Shown here one piece after another: positions 13,747 to 20,912 of a DNA stretch of 23,651 nucleotides (position 1 is its first letter; each line of letters begins with the position of its first letter). Both the position numbers and the translations under genes were made by a program. The notes beneath the pieces were generated by a model. That model searched no databases, was not told the origin of the DNA, and saw only the letters and a list, made by a program, of their open reading frames with translations. This DNA comes from CANKHA01 sp040877285 (lineage in GTDB: Bacteria; Pseudomonadota; Alphaproteobacteria; Rhizobiales; Xanthobacteraceae): contig JBBDNZ010000098.1 of NCBI GenBank assembly GCA_040877285.1, positions 1 to 23,651 of the forward strand. Reading direction: 5' to 3'.

Positions 13747-14466
13747 TCAGTCGTCCGGAGGAGTGCCGAAGGCAAGCTGCGGATTATGCGGGGAATCGCC
13801 CTGCTGCGGCGCCAGCACCACGACCATCGCGCCGATCTTGGCCCGATTGTAGAGGTCGATCGCGTCCTCGTTGGTCATGCGAATGCAGCCGGACGAGATC
13901 GCCATGCCGATATATTCCGGCTGATTGGTGCCGTGAATACGGTAGAGCGTGTCCTTGCCGTCGTCATAGAGATAGAGCGCGCGCGCCCCCAACGGGTTGT
14001 GCGGGCCGGGTCCGACGAAATTCGGCACGTCCATGCGCTTCTTGATTGCCTCGGTCGGCGTCCATGACGGCCATTCCGCCTTGCGGCCGACTTTCGCAAC
14101 ACCGGAAAATGTCAGCGCTTCTTCGCCCACGGTCACGCCGTAGCGGATCGCCTTGCCTTCCTCCAGCACGTAATAGAGATAGCGCGCGTCGGCATCGACG
14201 AGAATCGTGCCAGGCTGCTCCTTGCGGTGATAGTCGACGATGTGGCGCTGGTAAGGCTGCGGGATCGAAGCCTGCGCATAGGGCGCGTTTGCCAGCAGCT
14301 TCTTGTCGCGCGGCTTGAAGCTCTCCTCCGACGTGGGCTCCAACGTCGATTGAAAGCAGCCGCCGAGCAAAATGCCAGCCACTACAATTGCGAGCCCGCG
14401 CGCCGCCATAGCTCCCCCACCCATGATTACCGCGTATCGTTCAGCAGGTTTTTTCTGTCGATTCAT
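13747..14466 (-). CDS. L,D-transpeptidase (YkuD family) lipoprotein
   Basis: A 239-aa envelope enzyme that builds 3-3 peptidoglycan crosslinks or attaches proteins to peptidoglycan. The YkuD domain (about 86-218) holds the catalytic block IHGTNQPEYIGMAISSGCIR, with His178, Ser192, Gly193, Cys194 and Arg196. The hydrophobic stretch ending LLGGC (Cys37) is a probable lipobox. The ATG at 14466 gives a long charged N-terminus; an internal Met at residue 15 (14424) or 20 (14409) would leave a shorter signal. None has a well-spaced Shine-Dalgarno, though GGGGGAG lies 2 nt before the Met at 14409. It converges with the metallophosphoesterase gene (15-bp gap), and a long spacer lies upstream. Confidence 0.92.
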   Translation of the reverse strand: MNRQKKPAERYAVIMGGGAMAARGLAIVVAGILLGGCFQSTLEPTSEESFKPRDKKLLANAPYAQASIPQPYQRHIVDYHRKEQPGTILVDADARYLYYVLEEGKAIRYGVTVGEEALTFSGVAKVGRKAEWPSWTPTEAIKKRMDVPNFVGPGPHNPLGARALYLYDDGKDTLYRIHGTNQPEYIGMAISSGCIRMTNEDAIDLYNRAKIGAMVVVLAPQQGDSPHNPQLAFGTPPDD

Positions 14467-14843
14467 TTCATATCCGAAAAAATCGAGCGCCTATAGGTGC
14501 AAAACCGCGCATTCCCGTACTCTTTGGCGGCTGTTGCAAGAAAGCCGCAGTTGCCCAGGGGCAGTGGGGGCCAATCCCGCGATGCGACGCCTGCGCGTTC
14601 CCGCGCGGCCGGCGCGCCGGCACCATGACACGGTAGGTATTAACGCAAGCTTTACCAATCAAATCACTGTTTTAATTGATGGAATGAACGACGCCGGCCG
14701 CCCCGGTCTTGCCCGTGCCATGCGAAGTTTCCCGTAGCCGGCATATTTCACGTAAGCGCGCGATTTGCAGCCCAATTCCGCCCCTTTCCCCGCGCATAAG
14801 GCCATTGCCTGCTAAATGGGCGGCGGGCGAGTGGAGAAATGCA
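14467..14843. other. 377-bp intergenic spacer between divergent genes
   Basis: No coding frame here looks real. The spacer holds an inverted repeat (GCGGCT 14527-14532 with AGCCGC 14543-14548), a perfect 14-bp GC palindrome (GCCGGCGCGCCGGC, 14608-14621), and an AT-rich patch (about 14636-14690) unlike its GC-rich surroundings. Within that patch, TTAA-N7-TTTAC (14640-14655) differs by one base from the alphaproteobacterial CtrA site TTAA-N7-TTAAC. The AT-rich patch is the best place for the promoters of the two divergent genes. No recognisable structured RNA was found. Confidence 0.5.
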
Positions 14844-15035
14844 ATGGCGTCTGAACATAAAGCCGCAGACCGGCCGCAGGCCCGCAAGGGCGAGCGGGCC
14901 GATCTCGACCGGCAGTATCGAAATATCGGGATTTCCGCGGTTGCGGCCGCGCTGCGCTATCAGGGCGATGCCAAGAATCCGGCCTATGCGCCAAGCAAGT
15001 GGATCGACAACGAGCGCTTCGTAGCGGCGGCCTGA
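14844..15035 (+). CDS. 63-aa conserved-looking hypothetical protein
   Basis: A short charged, soluble protein with a basic/acidic N-terminus and a compact core, YRNIGISAVAAALRYQG (25-41), then NPAYAPSKW. It has no signal peptide, cysteine or transmembrane helix. I do not recognise a function; the core resembles small uncharacterised proteins I associate with Hyphomicrobiales, from memory only. The ATG at 14844 is supported by GGAG (14833-14836) 7 nt upstream. An overlapping ATG at 14839 opens another frame (to 15024) of poorer composition, and the same frame is open back to 14709, but the Shine-Dalgarno favours 14844. Confidence 0.7.
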   Translation: MASEHKAADRPQARKGERADLDRQYRNIGISAVAAALRYQGDAKNPAYAPSKWIDNERFVAAA

Positions 15036-15083
15036 GGCCGCAAGCTCCAATTTTGGCTTTTGCCCGCTTTTCACATGCCTACT

Positions 15084-15119
15084 CCGCGGCCCCCGCGGCC
15101 CCCGCGGCCCCCGCGGCCC
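15084..15119. repeat. four perfect 9-bp tandem repeats (CCGCGGCCC)
   Basis: Four head-to-tail copies of CCGCGGCCC without a mismatch, each carrying the palindrome CCGCGG. They lie 48 bp after the stop of the 63-aa gene in non-coding DNA. Such a run is prone to copy-number change by slippage. Confidence 0.95.
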
Positions 15120-15125
15120 GGCCTG

Positions 15126-15150
15126 CGCACCTGAAGTGCGGCCCCTTTTT
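15126..15150 (+). terminator. weak hairpin with T-run after the tandem repeat
   Basis: CGCAC (15126-15130) and GTGCG (15136-15140) enclose CTGAA, with five T residues at 15146-15150 after GCCCC. It could end transcription of the 63-aa gene. A 5-bp stem and a 5-nt gap before the T-run make it weak. Confidence 0.35.
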
Positions 15151-15266
15151 CCCCTCCGGGATTTTATGTTCTTGCGGGAATCGACGTGGCGAGGCCATGA
15201 CTGGCCGGCCGCGTTGATCCTGTAGGCCATGTTTCTCATGATGGCCGCGCGGCCCCGGGGACGCCC

Positions 15267-16241
15267 ATGCTCACGGTCTATGTTCCGCGCGGAAACTGTC
15301 TTGAACGGCAAGTGGTCGAGCCCGAAGCCAGCGGCCTGCCGCAGGACGCGGTTTGGCTCGACCTCGTCCGCCCGACGCTGGCGGAGGACAAGCTGGTCGA
15401 ACGCCTCGTCGGCACCGCGCTGCCGACGCGCGAGGAAATGCAGGAGATCGAGGTCTCCAGCCGCCTCTATGTCGAGGACGGCGCCCGCTTCATGACCGCT
15501 ACTTTGATGTGCGCCTCCGACACCGATATGCCGCGCACCACCGCGGTGACCTTCATTCTCGCCGGGAACCGCCTGGTGACCGTGCGCTACGACGATCCTC
15601 GGCCCTTCGTTCTCATCGGTAACAAGCTGACGCGCGTTTGCCCGGCCGGCGCCTCGGGGCAGACAATCTTGATGGAGCTGCTCGACGCGGTGATCGACCG
15701 CACCGCGGACATCCTCGAGCGCATCGCCGCCGAGGTCGATCACGTCTCGCAGCAGATTTTCGACGTCCACGCCCCGCACGGAGCGCCGTTCTACAATTCC
15801 GTGCTGCAAACGATCGGGCGCAAGGGCGATCTCACCTCCAAGGTGCGCGAAAGCCTGGTGTCGATCGGCCGTCTCGTTCTTTTCCTCGCCAATGAGGCAC
15901 AAGCCATGGGCTGGGGCAAGGAAGTGGGCGCGCAGCTTCGGAGCATGCAGCGCGACGTGCAGTCGCTCAGCGACCACGCCACCTATCTCACCAACAACAT
16001 CACCTTCCTGCTCGACGCCATGCTCGGTGTCGTCACCATCGAGCAGAACAACGTCATCAAGCTCTTCTCGGTGATGGCGGTCGTCCTGCTGCCGCCGACC
16101 TTGATCGCCTCGATCTACGGCATGAATTTCCGCCACATGCCGGAGCTCGATTGGACTTTCGGTTATCCGATAGCCATCGTCCTGATGATGGCCGCCGCCT
16201 TCCTGCCGTACCTCTATTTTAAATGGCGCAAGTGGCTGTAG
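15267..16241 (+). CDS. corA: CorA-family magnesium/divalent metal transporter
   Basis: A 324-aa inner-membrane channel subunit of the CorA family, which forms pentamers and conducts Mg2+ (or Co2+/Ni2+). A cytosolic alpha/beta and long-helix domain fills about residues 1-255, followed by two C-terminal transmembrane helices. The hallmark selectivity sequence YGMNF has Gly285-Met286-Asn287 at the end of the first helix (VIKLFSVMAVVLLPPTLIASI). The second helix is GYPIAIVLMMAAAFLPYLYF, and the protein ends in a basic tail (KWRKWL). Length is normal. The start at 15267 follows a GGGG-ACGCCC spacing. A 19-codon ORF with GGGA upstream (15166-15225) precedes it, but no Mg2+-sensing riboswitch was recognised. 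Confidence 0.93.
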   Translation: MLTVYVPRGNCLERQVVEPEASGLPQDAVWLDLVRPTLAEDKLVERLVGTALPTREEMQEIEVSSRLYVEDGARFMTATLMCASDTDMPRTTAVTFILAGNRLVTVRYDDPRPFVLIGNKLTRVCPAGASGQTILMELLDAVIDRTADILERIAAEVDHVSQQIFDVHAPHGAPFYNSVLQTIGRKGDLTSKVRESLVSIGRLVLFLANEAQAMGWGKEVGAQLRSMQRDVQSLSDHATYLTNNITFLLDAMLGVVTIEQNNVIKLFSVMAVVLLPPTLIASIYGMNFRHMPELDWTFGYPIAIVLMMAAAFLPYLYFKWRKWL

Positions 16242-16247
16242 CAGGCC

Positions 16248-16307
16248 TCAGGGATCCGTAATCAGGGATCGGTAATCAGTAATCAGGAAAGACACGCCGA
16301 TTCCTGA
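16248..16307. repeat. short tandem repeats and hairpin in the convergent corA/SDR spacer
   Basis: TCAGGGATCCGTAA (16248-16261) repeats as TCAGGGATCGGTAA (16262-16275) with one difference, then as the shortened TCAGTAA and TCAGGAA. TCAGGAA (16283-16289) also pairs with TTCCTGA (16301-16307) over an 11-nt loop, and TCCTGACT repeats just after. The structure may terminate transcription from both sides of this convergent pair, though it has no T-run. Confidence 0.7.
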
Positions 16308-16314
16308 CTCCTGA

Positions 16315-17064
16315 CTACACGTGCTGACCGCCGTTGATGTGGATTTCCGCGCCGTTCACATAAGAAGACGTGTCCGTGCACAGCACGTAGATGATCTTCG
16401 CCACCTCGTCGGGCGTGCCCAGCCGGTGCAGCGGGATCTGCTCGACGATCTTCTCGGTGCCGGGCGAGAGCATGGCGGTGTCGATCTCGCCCGGAGCGAT
16501 GGCGTTGACGCGGATGCCCAAGGGGCCGAAGTCCGCCGCCATTTCGCGGGTCAGCGACGCCAGCGCCGCCTTCGAGGTGGCGTAGGCTGCGCCGGCGAAA
16601 GGATGCACGCGCGAGCCGGCAATTGACGTCACATTCACCACCGAGCCCTTCGCCGCCTTCAGTTCGTCGAGCAGCCCGCGCGCCAGCATGATCGGCGCGA
16701 AGAAATTGACCTGAAAGATGTGATGCCAGACTTCGCGCGTGGTGGCGATGGAGCCGAGTCTTTTTCCGCCCTCGGCCTTGGGCGAGATCGCCGCGTTATT
16801 GACCAGCGCGTCGAGCTGCCCGTTGGTCAGCCGCCGTTTAATCTCGGCGATGGCCGCGTCGGTGTTCTTCGGGTTGGCGAGATCGACCTGAATGTGGTCC
16901 TCCGGCCCGGCTTCCCACGGGCAATTCTCCGGAAAGGGATGGCGCGAGCAGGTGATGACGCGCCAGCCCGCCGCCGAAAAACGCTTCACCGTCGCGTGTC
17001 CGATGCCGCGGCTGGCTCCGGTGAGCAGCAGCGTGCGGCGCGGCTGGTTGGTCGGGGTCGGCAT
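16315..17064 (-). CDS. short-chain dehydrogenase/reductase (SDR)
   Basis: A 249-aa classical SDR, NAD(P)-dependent. It shows the Rossmann cofactor motif TGASRGIG (15-22), NNAA (89-92), catalytic Ser147 and the YATSK pair Tyr161/Lys165, then VNAIAPGEIDTAM and a C-terminal INGGQ. Substrate is unknown; sequence alone cannot separate a sugar, acyl or steroid substrate. It lies 35 bp downstream of pdxH on the same strand, so the two probably share a transcript. It converges on corA across the repeat-rich spacer. Confidence 0.92.
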   Translation of the reverse strand: MPTPTNQPRRTLLLTGASRGIGHATVKRFSAAGWRVITCSRHPFPENCPWEAGPEDHIQVDLANPKNTDAAIAEIKRRLTNGQLDALVNNAAISPKAEGGKRLGSIATTREVWHHIFQVNFFAPIMLARGLLDELKAAKGSVVNVTSIAGSRVHPFAGAAYATSKAALASLTREMAADFGPLGIRVNAIAPGEIDTAMLSPGTEKIVEQIPLHRLGTPDEVAKIIYVLCTDTSSYVNGAEIHINGGQHV

Positions 17065-17099
17065 GGATAGTCGCGTCCCTTGGCGCTCGCGATGCTAGC

Positions 17100-17741
17100 T
17101 CAAGGATAGAGCTGCGTCTTGACCCACGGCGCATCCGCCCCGGCGCGGTGGAATTCGAGACGCTCGTGCAGCCGGAACGGCTTGTCGCGCCAGAACTCCA
17201 TGACCAGAGGCAGGATCCGGAACCCTCCCCAATTGGGCGGGCGCGGCACCGCGCCGACATGAAATTTGGCGGTATAGCGCGCGACCGCCTGTTCGAGCGC
17301 GAAGCGGCTCTCCAGCGGCGCCGACTGCTGGCTCGCCCAGGCGCCGATCTGCGCCGTGCGCGGGCGCGTGGCGAAATAGGCGTCGGCTTCCGCGTCGCCG
17401 ACCTGCGTCACCGGGCCGCGTATGCGCACCTGCCGCCGCAGCGATTTCCAGTGAAATCCAAGCGCCGCCTGCGGCTGGGCGCCCAATTCCCGTCCCTTTT
17501 GGCTGTCCCTATTCGTGTAGAAAACGAATCCTCGCCGGTCGAGGCCCTTCAACAGCACCATCCGGATGTTCGGCAGCCCGCCGGAGTCGACGGTGGCCAG
17601 CGCCATCGCATTGGGATCGGAAGGCTCGCTGCCGGCCGCTTCCTCCAGCCAGGAAGAAAACAGCCGCAAGGGCTCGTCGGAATCGCCGAAGTCACCCTTC
17701 GTTAACCAACCGAGGTGTTCAATTGAAGCTGTGTCGGTCAT
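17100..17741 (-). CDS. pdxH: pyridoxamine/pyridoxine 5'-phosphate oxidase
   Basis: A 213-aa FMN enzyme that oxidises pyridoxine or pyridoxamine 5'-phosphate to PLP, the last step of vitamin B6 synthesis and salvage. FMN-binding segments include PNIRMVLLKGLDRRGFVFYTNRDSQKG; the substrate and C-terminal signature RLHERLEFHR and the end QLYP match the family. The ATG at 17741 gives the usual length; a TTG at 17771 in the same frame would add 10 residues and has no better ribosome site. Its start faces the lipoprotein start only 13 bp away, so its promoter probably lies inside that neighbouring gene. The SDR gene follows. The upstream class III aminotransferase also needs PLP, but no regulatory link is visible. 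Confidence 0.95.
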   Translation of the reverse strand: MTDTASIEHLGWLTKGDFGDSDEPLRLFSSWLEEAAGSEPSDPNAMALATVDSGGLPNIRMVLLKGLDRRGFVFYTNRDSQKGRELGAQPQAALGFHWKSLRRQVRIRGPVTQVGDAEADAYFATRPRTAQIGAWASQQSAPLESRFALEQAVARYTAKFHVGAVPRPPNWGGFRILPLVMEFWRDKPFRLHERLEFHRAGADAPWVKTQLYP

Positions 17742-17754
17742 CAGGGGTACTCGC

Positions 17755-18291
17755 GTGGCTTTAGCGCCCAAACCCGTGTCCAGCCGGCTTCCTTATAATG
17801 GAACCGCGCCCAGGAACCTATGCCGGGTTTTTGCGCGCCTCGCCTTCTTGGCGGCGCTTGCGCCGGCGCTGGCCGGCGGCGGTTGCAGCTTTTCCTATCA
17901 GCTCGGCTCGCTGTTCGACAAAAGCGCCGACGATACGGCGAGCGACATCACGGGCTCCATCGGGGCTGCGTCCGCTGCCGAATCCGAAAGCGCGGACGCG
18001 CAGGAGACGCCGGAAAACGATCTCGCCTATGCCCGTGCCGCGGCGGCGGAAGTTTTGGCGCTCGGCGGCGCAGGCGGCAGCCTGCCCTGGGAGAATCCGC
18101 AGACCGGCGCGCGCGGCACCGTTACGCCCCTCGCTTCGGCCTATACGGCGGGCGGCATGACCTGCCAGGATTTCCTGGCCAGCTATCTGCGCGAGGGTGC
18201 CGGTGAATCGTGGCTGCAAGGCGAGGCCTGCCGCGTCCACAAAGGCAAATGGGAAGTGCGCAGCTTAAAGCCCTGGAAGAAAAGCTCCTGA
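17755..18291 (+). CDS. RT0821/Lpp0805-type surface lipoprotein
   Basis: A 178-aa exported protein of a family seen in Hyphomicrobiales and Rickettsiales. The mature part starts at CSFSYQLGSLFDK (from Cys44). An acidic variable stretch follows, then the conserved core DLAYARAAAAEVLALGG, LPWENPQTGARGTVTPLA and CQDFLASYLREG...W...EACR with a cysteine pair. A hydrophobic signal (VFARLAFLAALAPALAGGGC) suggests a lipoprotein, although GGG before Cys is a poor lipobox. The start is uncertain: GTG at 17755 has AGGGG 7 nt upstream; GTG at 17776 has none. TATAAT at 17794-17799 may be a promoter or chance. Function is unknown beyond envelope association. Confidence 0.78.
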   Translation: MALAPKPVSSRLPYNGTAPRNLCRVFARLAFLAALAPALAGGGCSFSYQLGSLFDKSADDTASDITGSIGAASAAESESADAQETPENDLAYARAAAAEVLALGGAGGSLPWENPQTGARGTVTPLASAYTAGGMTCQDFLASYLREGAGESWLQGEACRVHKGKWEVRSLKPWKKSS

Positions 18292-18346
18292 CCGGCGCTC
18301 ATCGTTGCACTTAAACGGCTTTCCCCCCACATTGACGGTCATCGAG

Positions 18347-18362
18347 CCGGGCCTTCGCCCGG
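18347..18362 (+). promoter_or_regulatory. hairpin in the leader of the DnaJ-like gene
   Basis: CCGGGC (18347-18352) and GCCCGG (18357-18362) enclose the loop CTTC, ending 4 bp before the ribosome-binding site GAGGGA (18367-18372). It has no T-run, so it is not a typical terminator. It could end the lipoprotein transcript weakly or modulate translation of the co-chaperone; both are inference. Confidence 0.4.
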
Positions 18363-18379
18363 AGACGAGGGATTGACCG

Positions 18380-19351
18380 ATGCGCGACCCCTATGAGGTC
18401 CTGGGGGTGGCCAAGGGGGCCAGCACGGCGGACATCAAGAGCGCCTTCCGGCGGCTTGCGAAAAAACTGCACCCCGACGCCAACAAACAGGATCCGAAGA
18501 CGGCGAGCAAATTCGCCGAATTGAATGCCGCCTACGAAATTCTCGGCGACGAGGACAAGCGCAAGGCTTTCGACCGCGGCGAGATCGACGCGGAAGGCAA
18601 GCCGCGCTTCCAGGGCTTTGCCGGCGCCGGCGCCGGCGCGCCTCCCGGCGGTTCCGGCCGCGCGGGTTTCGAAACCTTCACCTGGGGCTCGGACGGGTTT
18701 CAGCATCGCACCGGCGGCGGCGGCATCGACGACATTCTGCGAGACGTGTTCGGCGGCATGGGCGCGGCCGCCCGCGGCCGGCGCGGCGGGGTGCATTTCG
18801 AGCCGGAAGATTTCGGCGCCGCCGGCCGCGGCGCCGACATCGGCGCCGACATGACCATCACCCTGCCCGAAGCGGTCAAGGGCGGTTCCCGGCGTCTGCA
18901 CCTGTCCACCGGCAAGGAGCTGGACGTCAAAATTCCGGCGGGCCTGACCGACGGGCAGACGATCCGGCTGAAAGGGCAGGGGTTGCCCGGCTCCGACGGC
19001 GCCAGCGGAGATCTCCTGATCCGTGTTTCCGTCGCGCCGCATCCGCTTTTCAAGGTCGATGGCGCCGACCTGCGGCTCGATCTGCCGATCACGCTCTATG
19101 AAGCGGTGCTCGGCGGCAAGGTGCGGGTGCCGACGCTGGACGGCGCGGTCGAGCTGTCGATCCCGCCGCGCACCGACAGCGGCCGCATTTTCCGCCTCAA
19201 GGGCAAGGGCATCCCCTCCAAGCTGGGCACGGGCGATCTCTTGGCCACGGTGCGGATCATGCTGCCGGAGCGCCGCGACGAAGAACTCGAAGAGCTGATG
19301 CGCAAATGGCGCGACGGCAAGCCCCATAATCCGCGCGGGGATATGGAATAG
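18380..19351 (+). CDS. DnaJ-family co-chaperone without zinc finger (CbpA-like)
   Basis: A 323-aa co-chaperone that stimulates DnaK ATPase. The J domain is residues 1-68 with the essential HPD at 31-33. A Gly/Ala-rich linker follows (79-150; the DNA here is a run of GGCGCC-type repeats), with GFETFTWGSDGFQ and DDILRDVFGG. The C-terminal substrate-binding domains run from about 155 to 298 (DMTITLPEAVKGGSRRLHL, VKIPAGLTDGQTIRLKGQG, PLFKVDGADLRLDLPITLYEAVLGG). There is no CxxCxGxG zinc finger, so it is the type II/CbpA kind and not DnaJ itself. The ATG has GAGGGA 7 nt upstream. It lies 88 bp after the lipoprotein gene and converges on the anti-sigma gene. Confidence 0.94.
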   Translation: MRDPYEVLGVAKGASTADIKSAFRRLAKKLHPDANKQDPKTASKFAELNAAYEILGDEDKRKAFDRGEIDAEGKPRFQGFAGAGAGAPPGGSGRAGFETFTWGSDGFQHRTGGGGIDDILRDVFGGMGAAARGRRGGVHFEPEDFGAAGRGADIGADMTITLPEAVKGGSRRLHLSTGKELDVKIPAGLTDGQTIRLKGQGLPGSDGASGDLLIRVSVAPHPLFKVDGADLRLDLPITLYEAVLGGKVRVPTLDGAVELSIPPRTDSGRIFRLKGKGIPSKLGTGDLLATVRIMLPERRDEELEELMRKWRDGKPHNPRGDME

Positions 19352-19356
19352 GCATC

Positions 19357-19382
19357 GTCATTCCGGGACGCCCCGTAATGAC
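19357..19382. terminator. 26-nt hairpin between convergent dnaJ-like and anti-sigma genes
   Basis: GTCATTCCGGG and CCCCGTAATGAC pair over 10 of 11 positions (one C-T mismatch) around a 4-nt loop. It begins 6 nt after the DnaJ-like stop codon and ends 28 nt from the converging gene's stop, a position suited to a bidirectional terminator. The GTCATTCCGGG arm resembles dispersed palindromic elements I recall from Bradyrhizobium-type genomes. Confidence 0.6.
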
Positions 19383-19410
19383 ATCGAGGAAGGCGCCGGT
19401 GAATTTCGCC

Positions 19411-20208
19411 TCACGAGCCGGAACTGTTCTTCTGCGATCCAGCCGGTTCGATCTGCTCGTAGGCGGCGCGCGCCACCTGCCATAGCCGTTTGCGCTCCGC
19501 CGCCCCGCTCACCACATAGGCGACGTTGCCGTCCACCCAATAAACGGTCGAGGCCTTTTCCGCGGCGTTGTAATGCATCGCCGTGTTCGGCGTTTTCGAC
19601 CGCGCGCAATAGATCGTGTAGCGGTCGCCGGAAGTATTCTCATACATGAAGAAAGCCGCCGCCGCGCCGCTCTTCGTCGGCAACAGCCGGCCGCCGACCA
19701 GCTTGAGACCCAGCGGTTCGAGATTCGGCGCGCGCAACGGATGGCCGACGCGCTTCGACAGCCATTGCGACAGGTGATCGGCTTCCGATCCCGGCACTTC
19801 CACCGGGTGACGCACCTCGACGACGTAAAGCTTATAGGCTTCGAGCGCCTGCGCGGTGAGCGTCGCGAATTCGTCTTGCGCGTTCGGCGGCGTTCCGCGC
19901 GCGATCCAGCCGAGAGCGCCGCCGAGAAGAAAGACCGCGATCAGCGCGGCCGCCGCCATGACCTTGCGCGACATCTCCGCCCGCCGCAGCCGCTCGAACT
20001 TCAGGCGATCCGGCACCGGCTGAGCCGCGATATCCCGGTAGCGCGAGCGGATCGCTTGGCTTTGTGCGCGCCAGGCGCCGACGCGCGCGGCATCCTCCGG
20101 ATGCGCGGCAAGCCACGCCTCCACCGCTTCATGCCGGTCCGGCGGCAGCTCGCCGTCGACGAAGGCATGCAGTTCCTCTTCGGTCACGGGCAGATCGTTA
20201 TCTTTCAT
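19411..20208 (-). CDS. membrane anti-sigma factor of the ECF sigma gene
   Basis: A 265-aa single-pass protein. The cytosolic N-terminal domain (1-80; EEELHAFVDGELPPDRHEAVEAWLAAHPEDAARV) is the anti-sigma helical fold. The H-x3-C-x2-C zinc motif of ZAS proteins is absent, so it should not be a zinc/redox-type sensor. A transmembrane helix occupies about 82-103 (VMAAAALIAVFLLGGALGWIA). The remaining about 160 residues are periplasmic (HPVEVPGSEADHLSQWLSKRVG, PTKSGAAAAFFMYEN), where a stress signal would be received. Its ATG lies 12 bp after the sigma gene stop, the standard operon order. It is the COG5662-like kind; which signal it senses is unknown. Confidence 0.9.
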   Translation of the reverse strand: MKDNDLPVTEEELHAFVDGELPPDRHEAVEAWLAAHPEDAARVGAWRAQSQAIRSRYRDIAAQPVPDRLKFERLRRAEMSRKVMAAAALIAVFLLGGALGWIARGTPPNAQDEFATLTAQALEAYKLYVVEVRHPVEVPGSEADHLSQWLSKRVGHPLRAPNLEPLGLKLVGGRLLPTKSGAAAAFFMYENTSGDRYTIYCARSKTPNTAMHYNAAEKASTVYWVDGNVAYVVSGAAERKRLWQVARAAYEQIEPAGSQKNSSGS

Positions 20209-20220
20209 CGTTCGTCCAAT

Positions 20221-20712
20221 TCATTTCACGCGCCGGAGCACCGGCCGCTCGCTGTCGAGATAGGCCTTCACTTGCGCGCGCGCACGCGCCAGTCGTGACA
20301 TCACCGTGCCGATCGGCACCCCCTGCACCTCGGCGACCTGCCGGTAGCTCAGGCCTTCGAGCACCACAAGCAGCAGCACCGTGCGTTGCTCCTCCGTCAG
20401 CGAAGCCAGCGCGCGCTCGATGTCGCGCCCTCCCGCCTCGGGTCCCATCGTGCGGGGGCCGTCGTTCTCGTCGAACAGCGTCAGCGGCGGCCGCCGCGCC
20501 AGCGTGCGCAGGCGGTTGCGGTTCAGGTTGGTGAGGATGGTATAGAGCCAGCTCCGCAGCTCTCCGCCCTGGAACAGATGCTGGGAGCGCAGCGCCCGCA
20601 CCAAGGTGTCCTGCACCAGATCGTCGGCGATATCGGCGTTGCGGGTAAGCGCCCGCGCGTAGCGCCGCAGCGCCGGGATCGCCGCTTGGACACCTTCCTT
20701 GAAGACGCTCAA
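20221..20712 (-). CDS. ECF-type RNA polymerase sigma factor
   Basis: A 163-aa sigma factor with region 2 (about 10-75: ALRRYARALTRNADIADDLVQDTLVRAL, then RSWLYTILTNLNRNRLR) and region 4 (about 98-150: ALASLTEEQRTVLLLVVLEGLSYRQVAEVQGVPIGTVMSRLARAR), and no regions 1 or 3, as in ECF sigmas. The start is TTG at 20712, supported by GGGAGGG four nt upstream; no ATG in the frame leaves region 2 complete. It is co-transcribed with the anti-sigma gene and diverges from fabI across a 200-bp spacer. Autoregulation is usual for the family, but I found no convincing GGAAC/CGTT-type promoter. Confidence 0.93.
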   Translation of the reverse strand: MSVFKEGVQAAIPALRRYARALTRNADIADDLVQDTLVRALRSQHLFQGGELRSWLYTILTNLNRNRLRTLARRPPLTLFDENDGPRTMGPEAGGRDIERALASLTEEQRTVLLLVVLEGLSYRQVAEVQGVPIGTVMSRLARARAQVKAYLDSERPVLRRVK

Positions 20713-20912
20713 TAAGCCCTCCCGCAGGCAGCGTCGCCGTCCGACAATCGTCCATATTCGACCGCATCGTCGAGGAAATAAACACCCGCGAAGGCCCAGT
20801 ATTCCCAGCGAGTTAACGCCGTCCGCCGATAAAATCCGCCTTCGCTTGAAGGCTCCAATACCCTATGCCATAGCAAGGCCCGAAGCCGGGAACCGGCGGA
20901 GCAGGGGGCATC

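Noticed and set aside
18310..18345. Heat-shock (sigma32-like) promoter before the DnaJ-like gene
   Set aside because: CCCCACAT resembles a -10 element, but the possible -35 (GTTGCAC) matches poorly, so it is not called.
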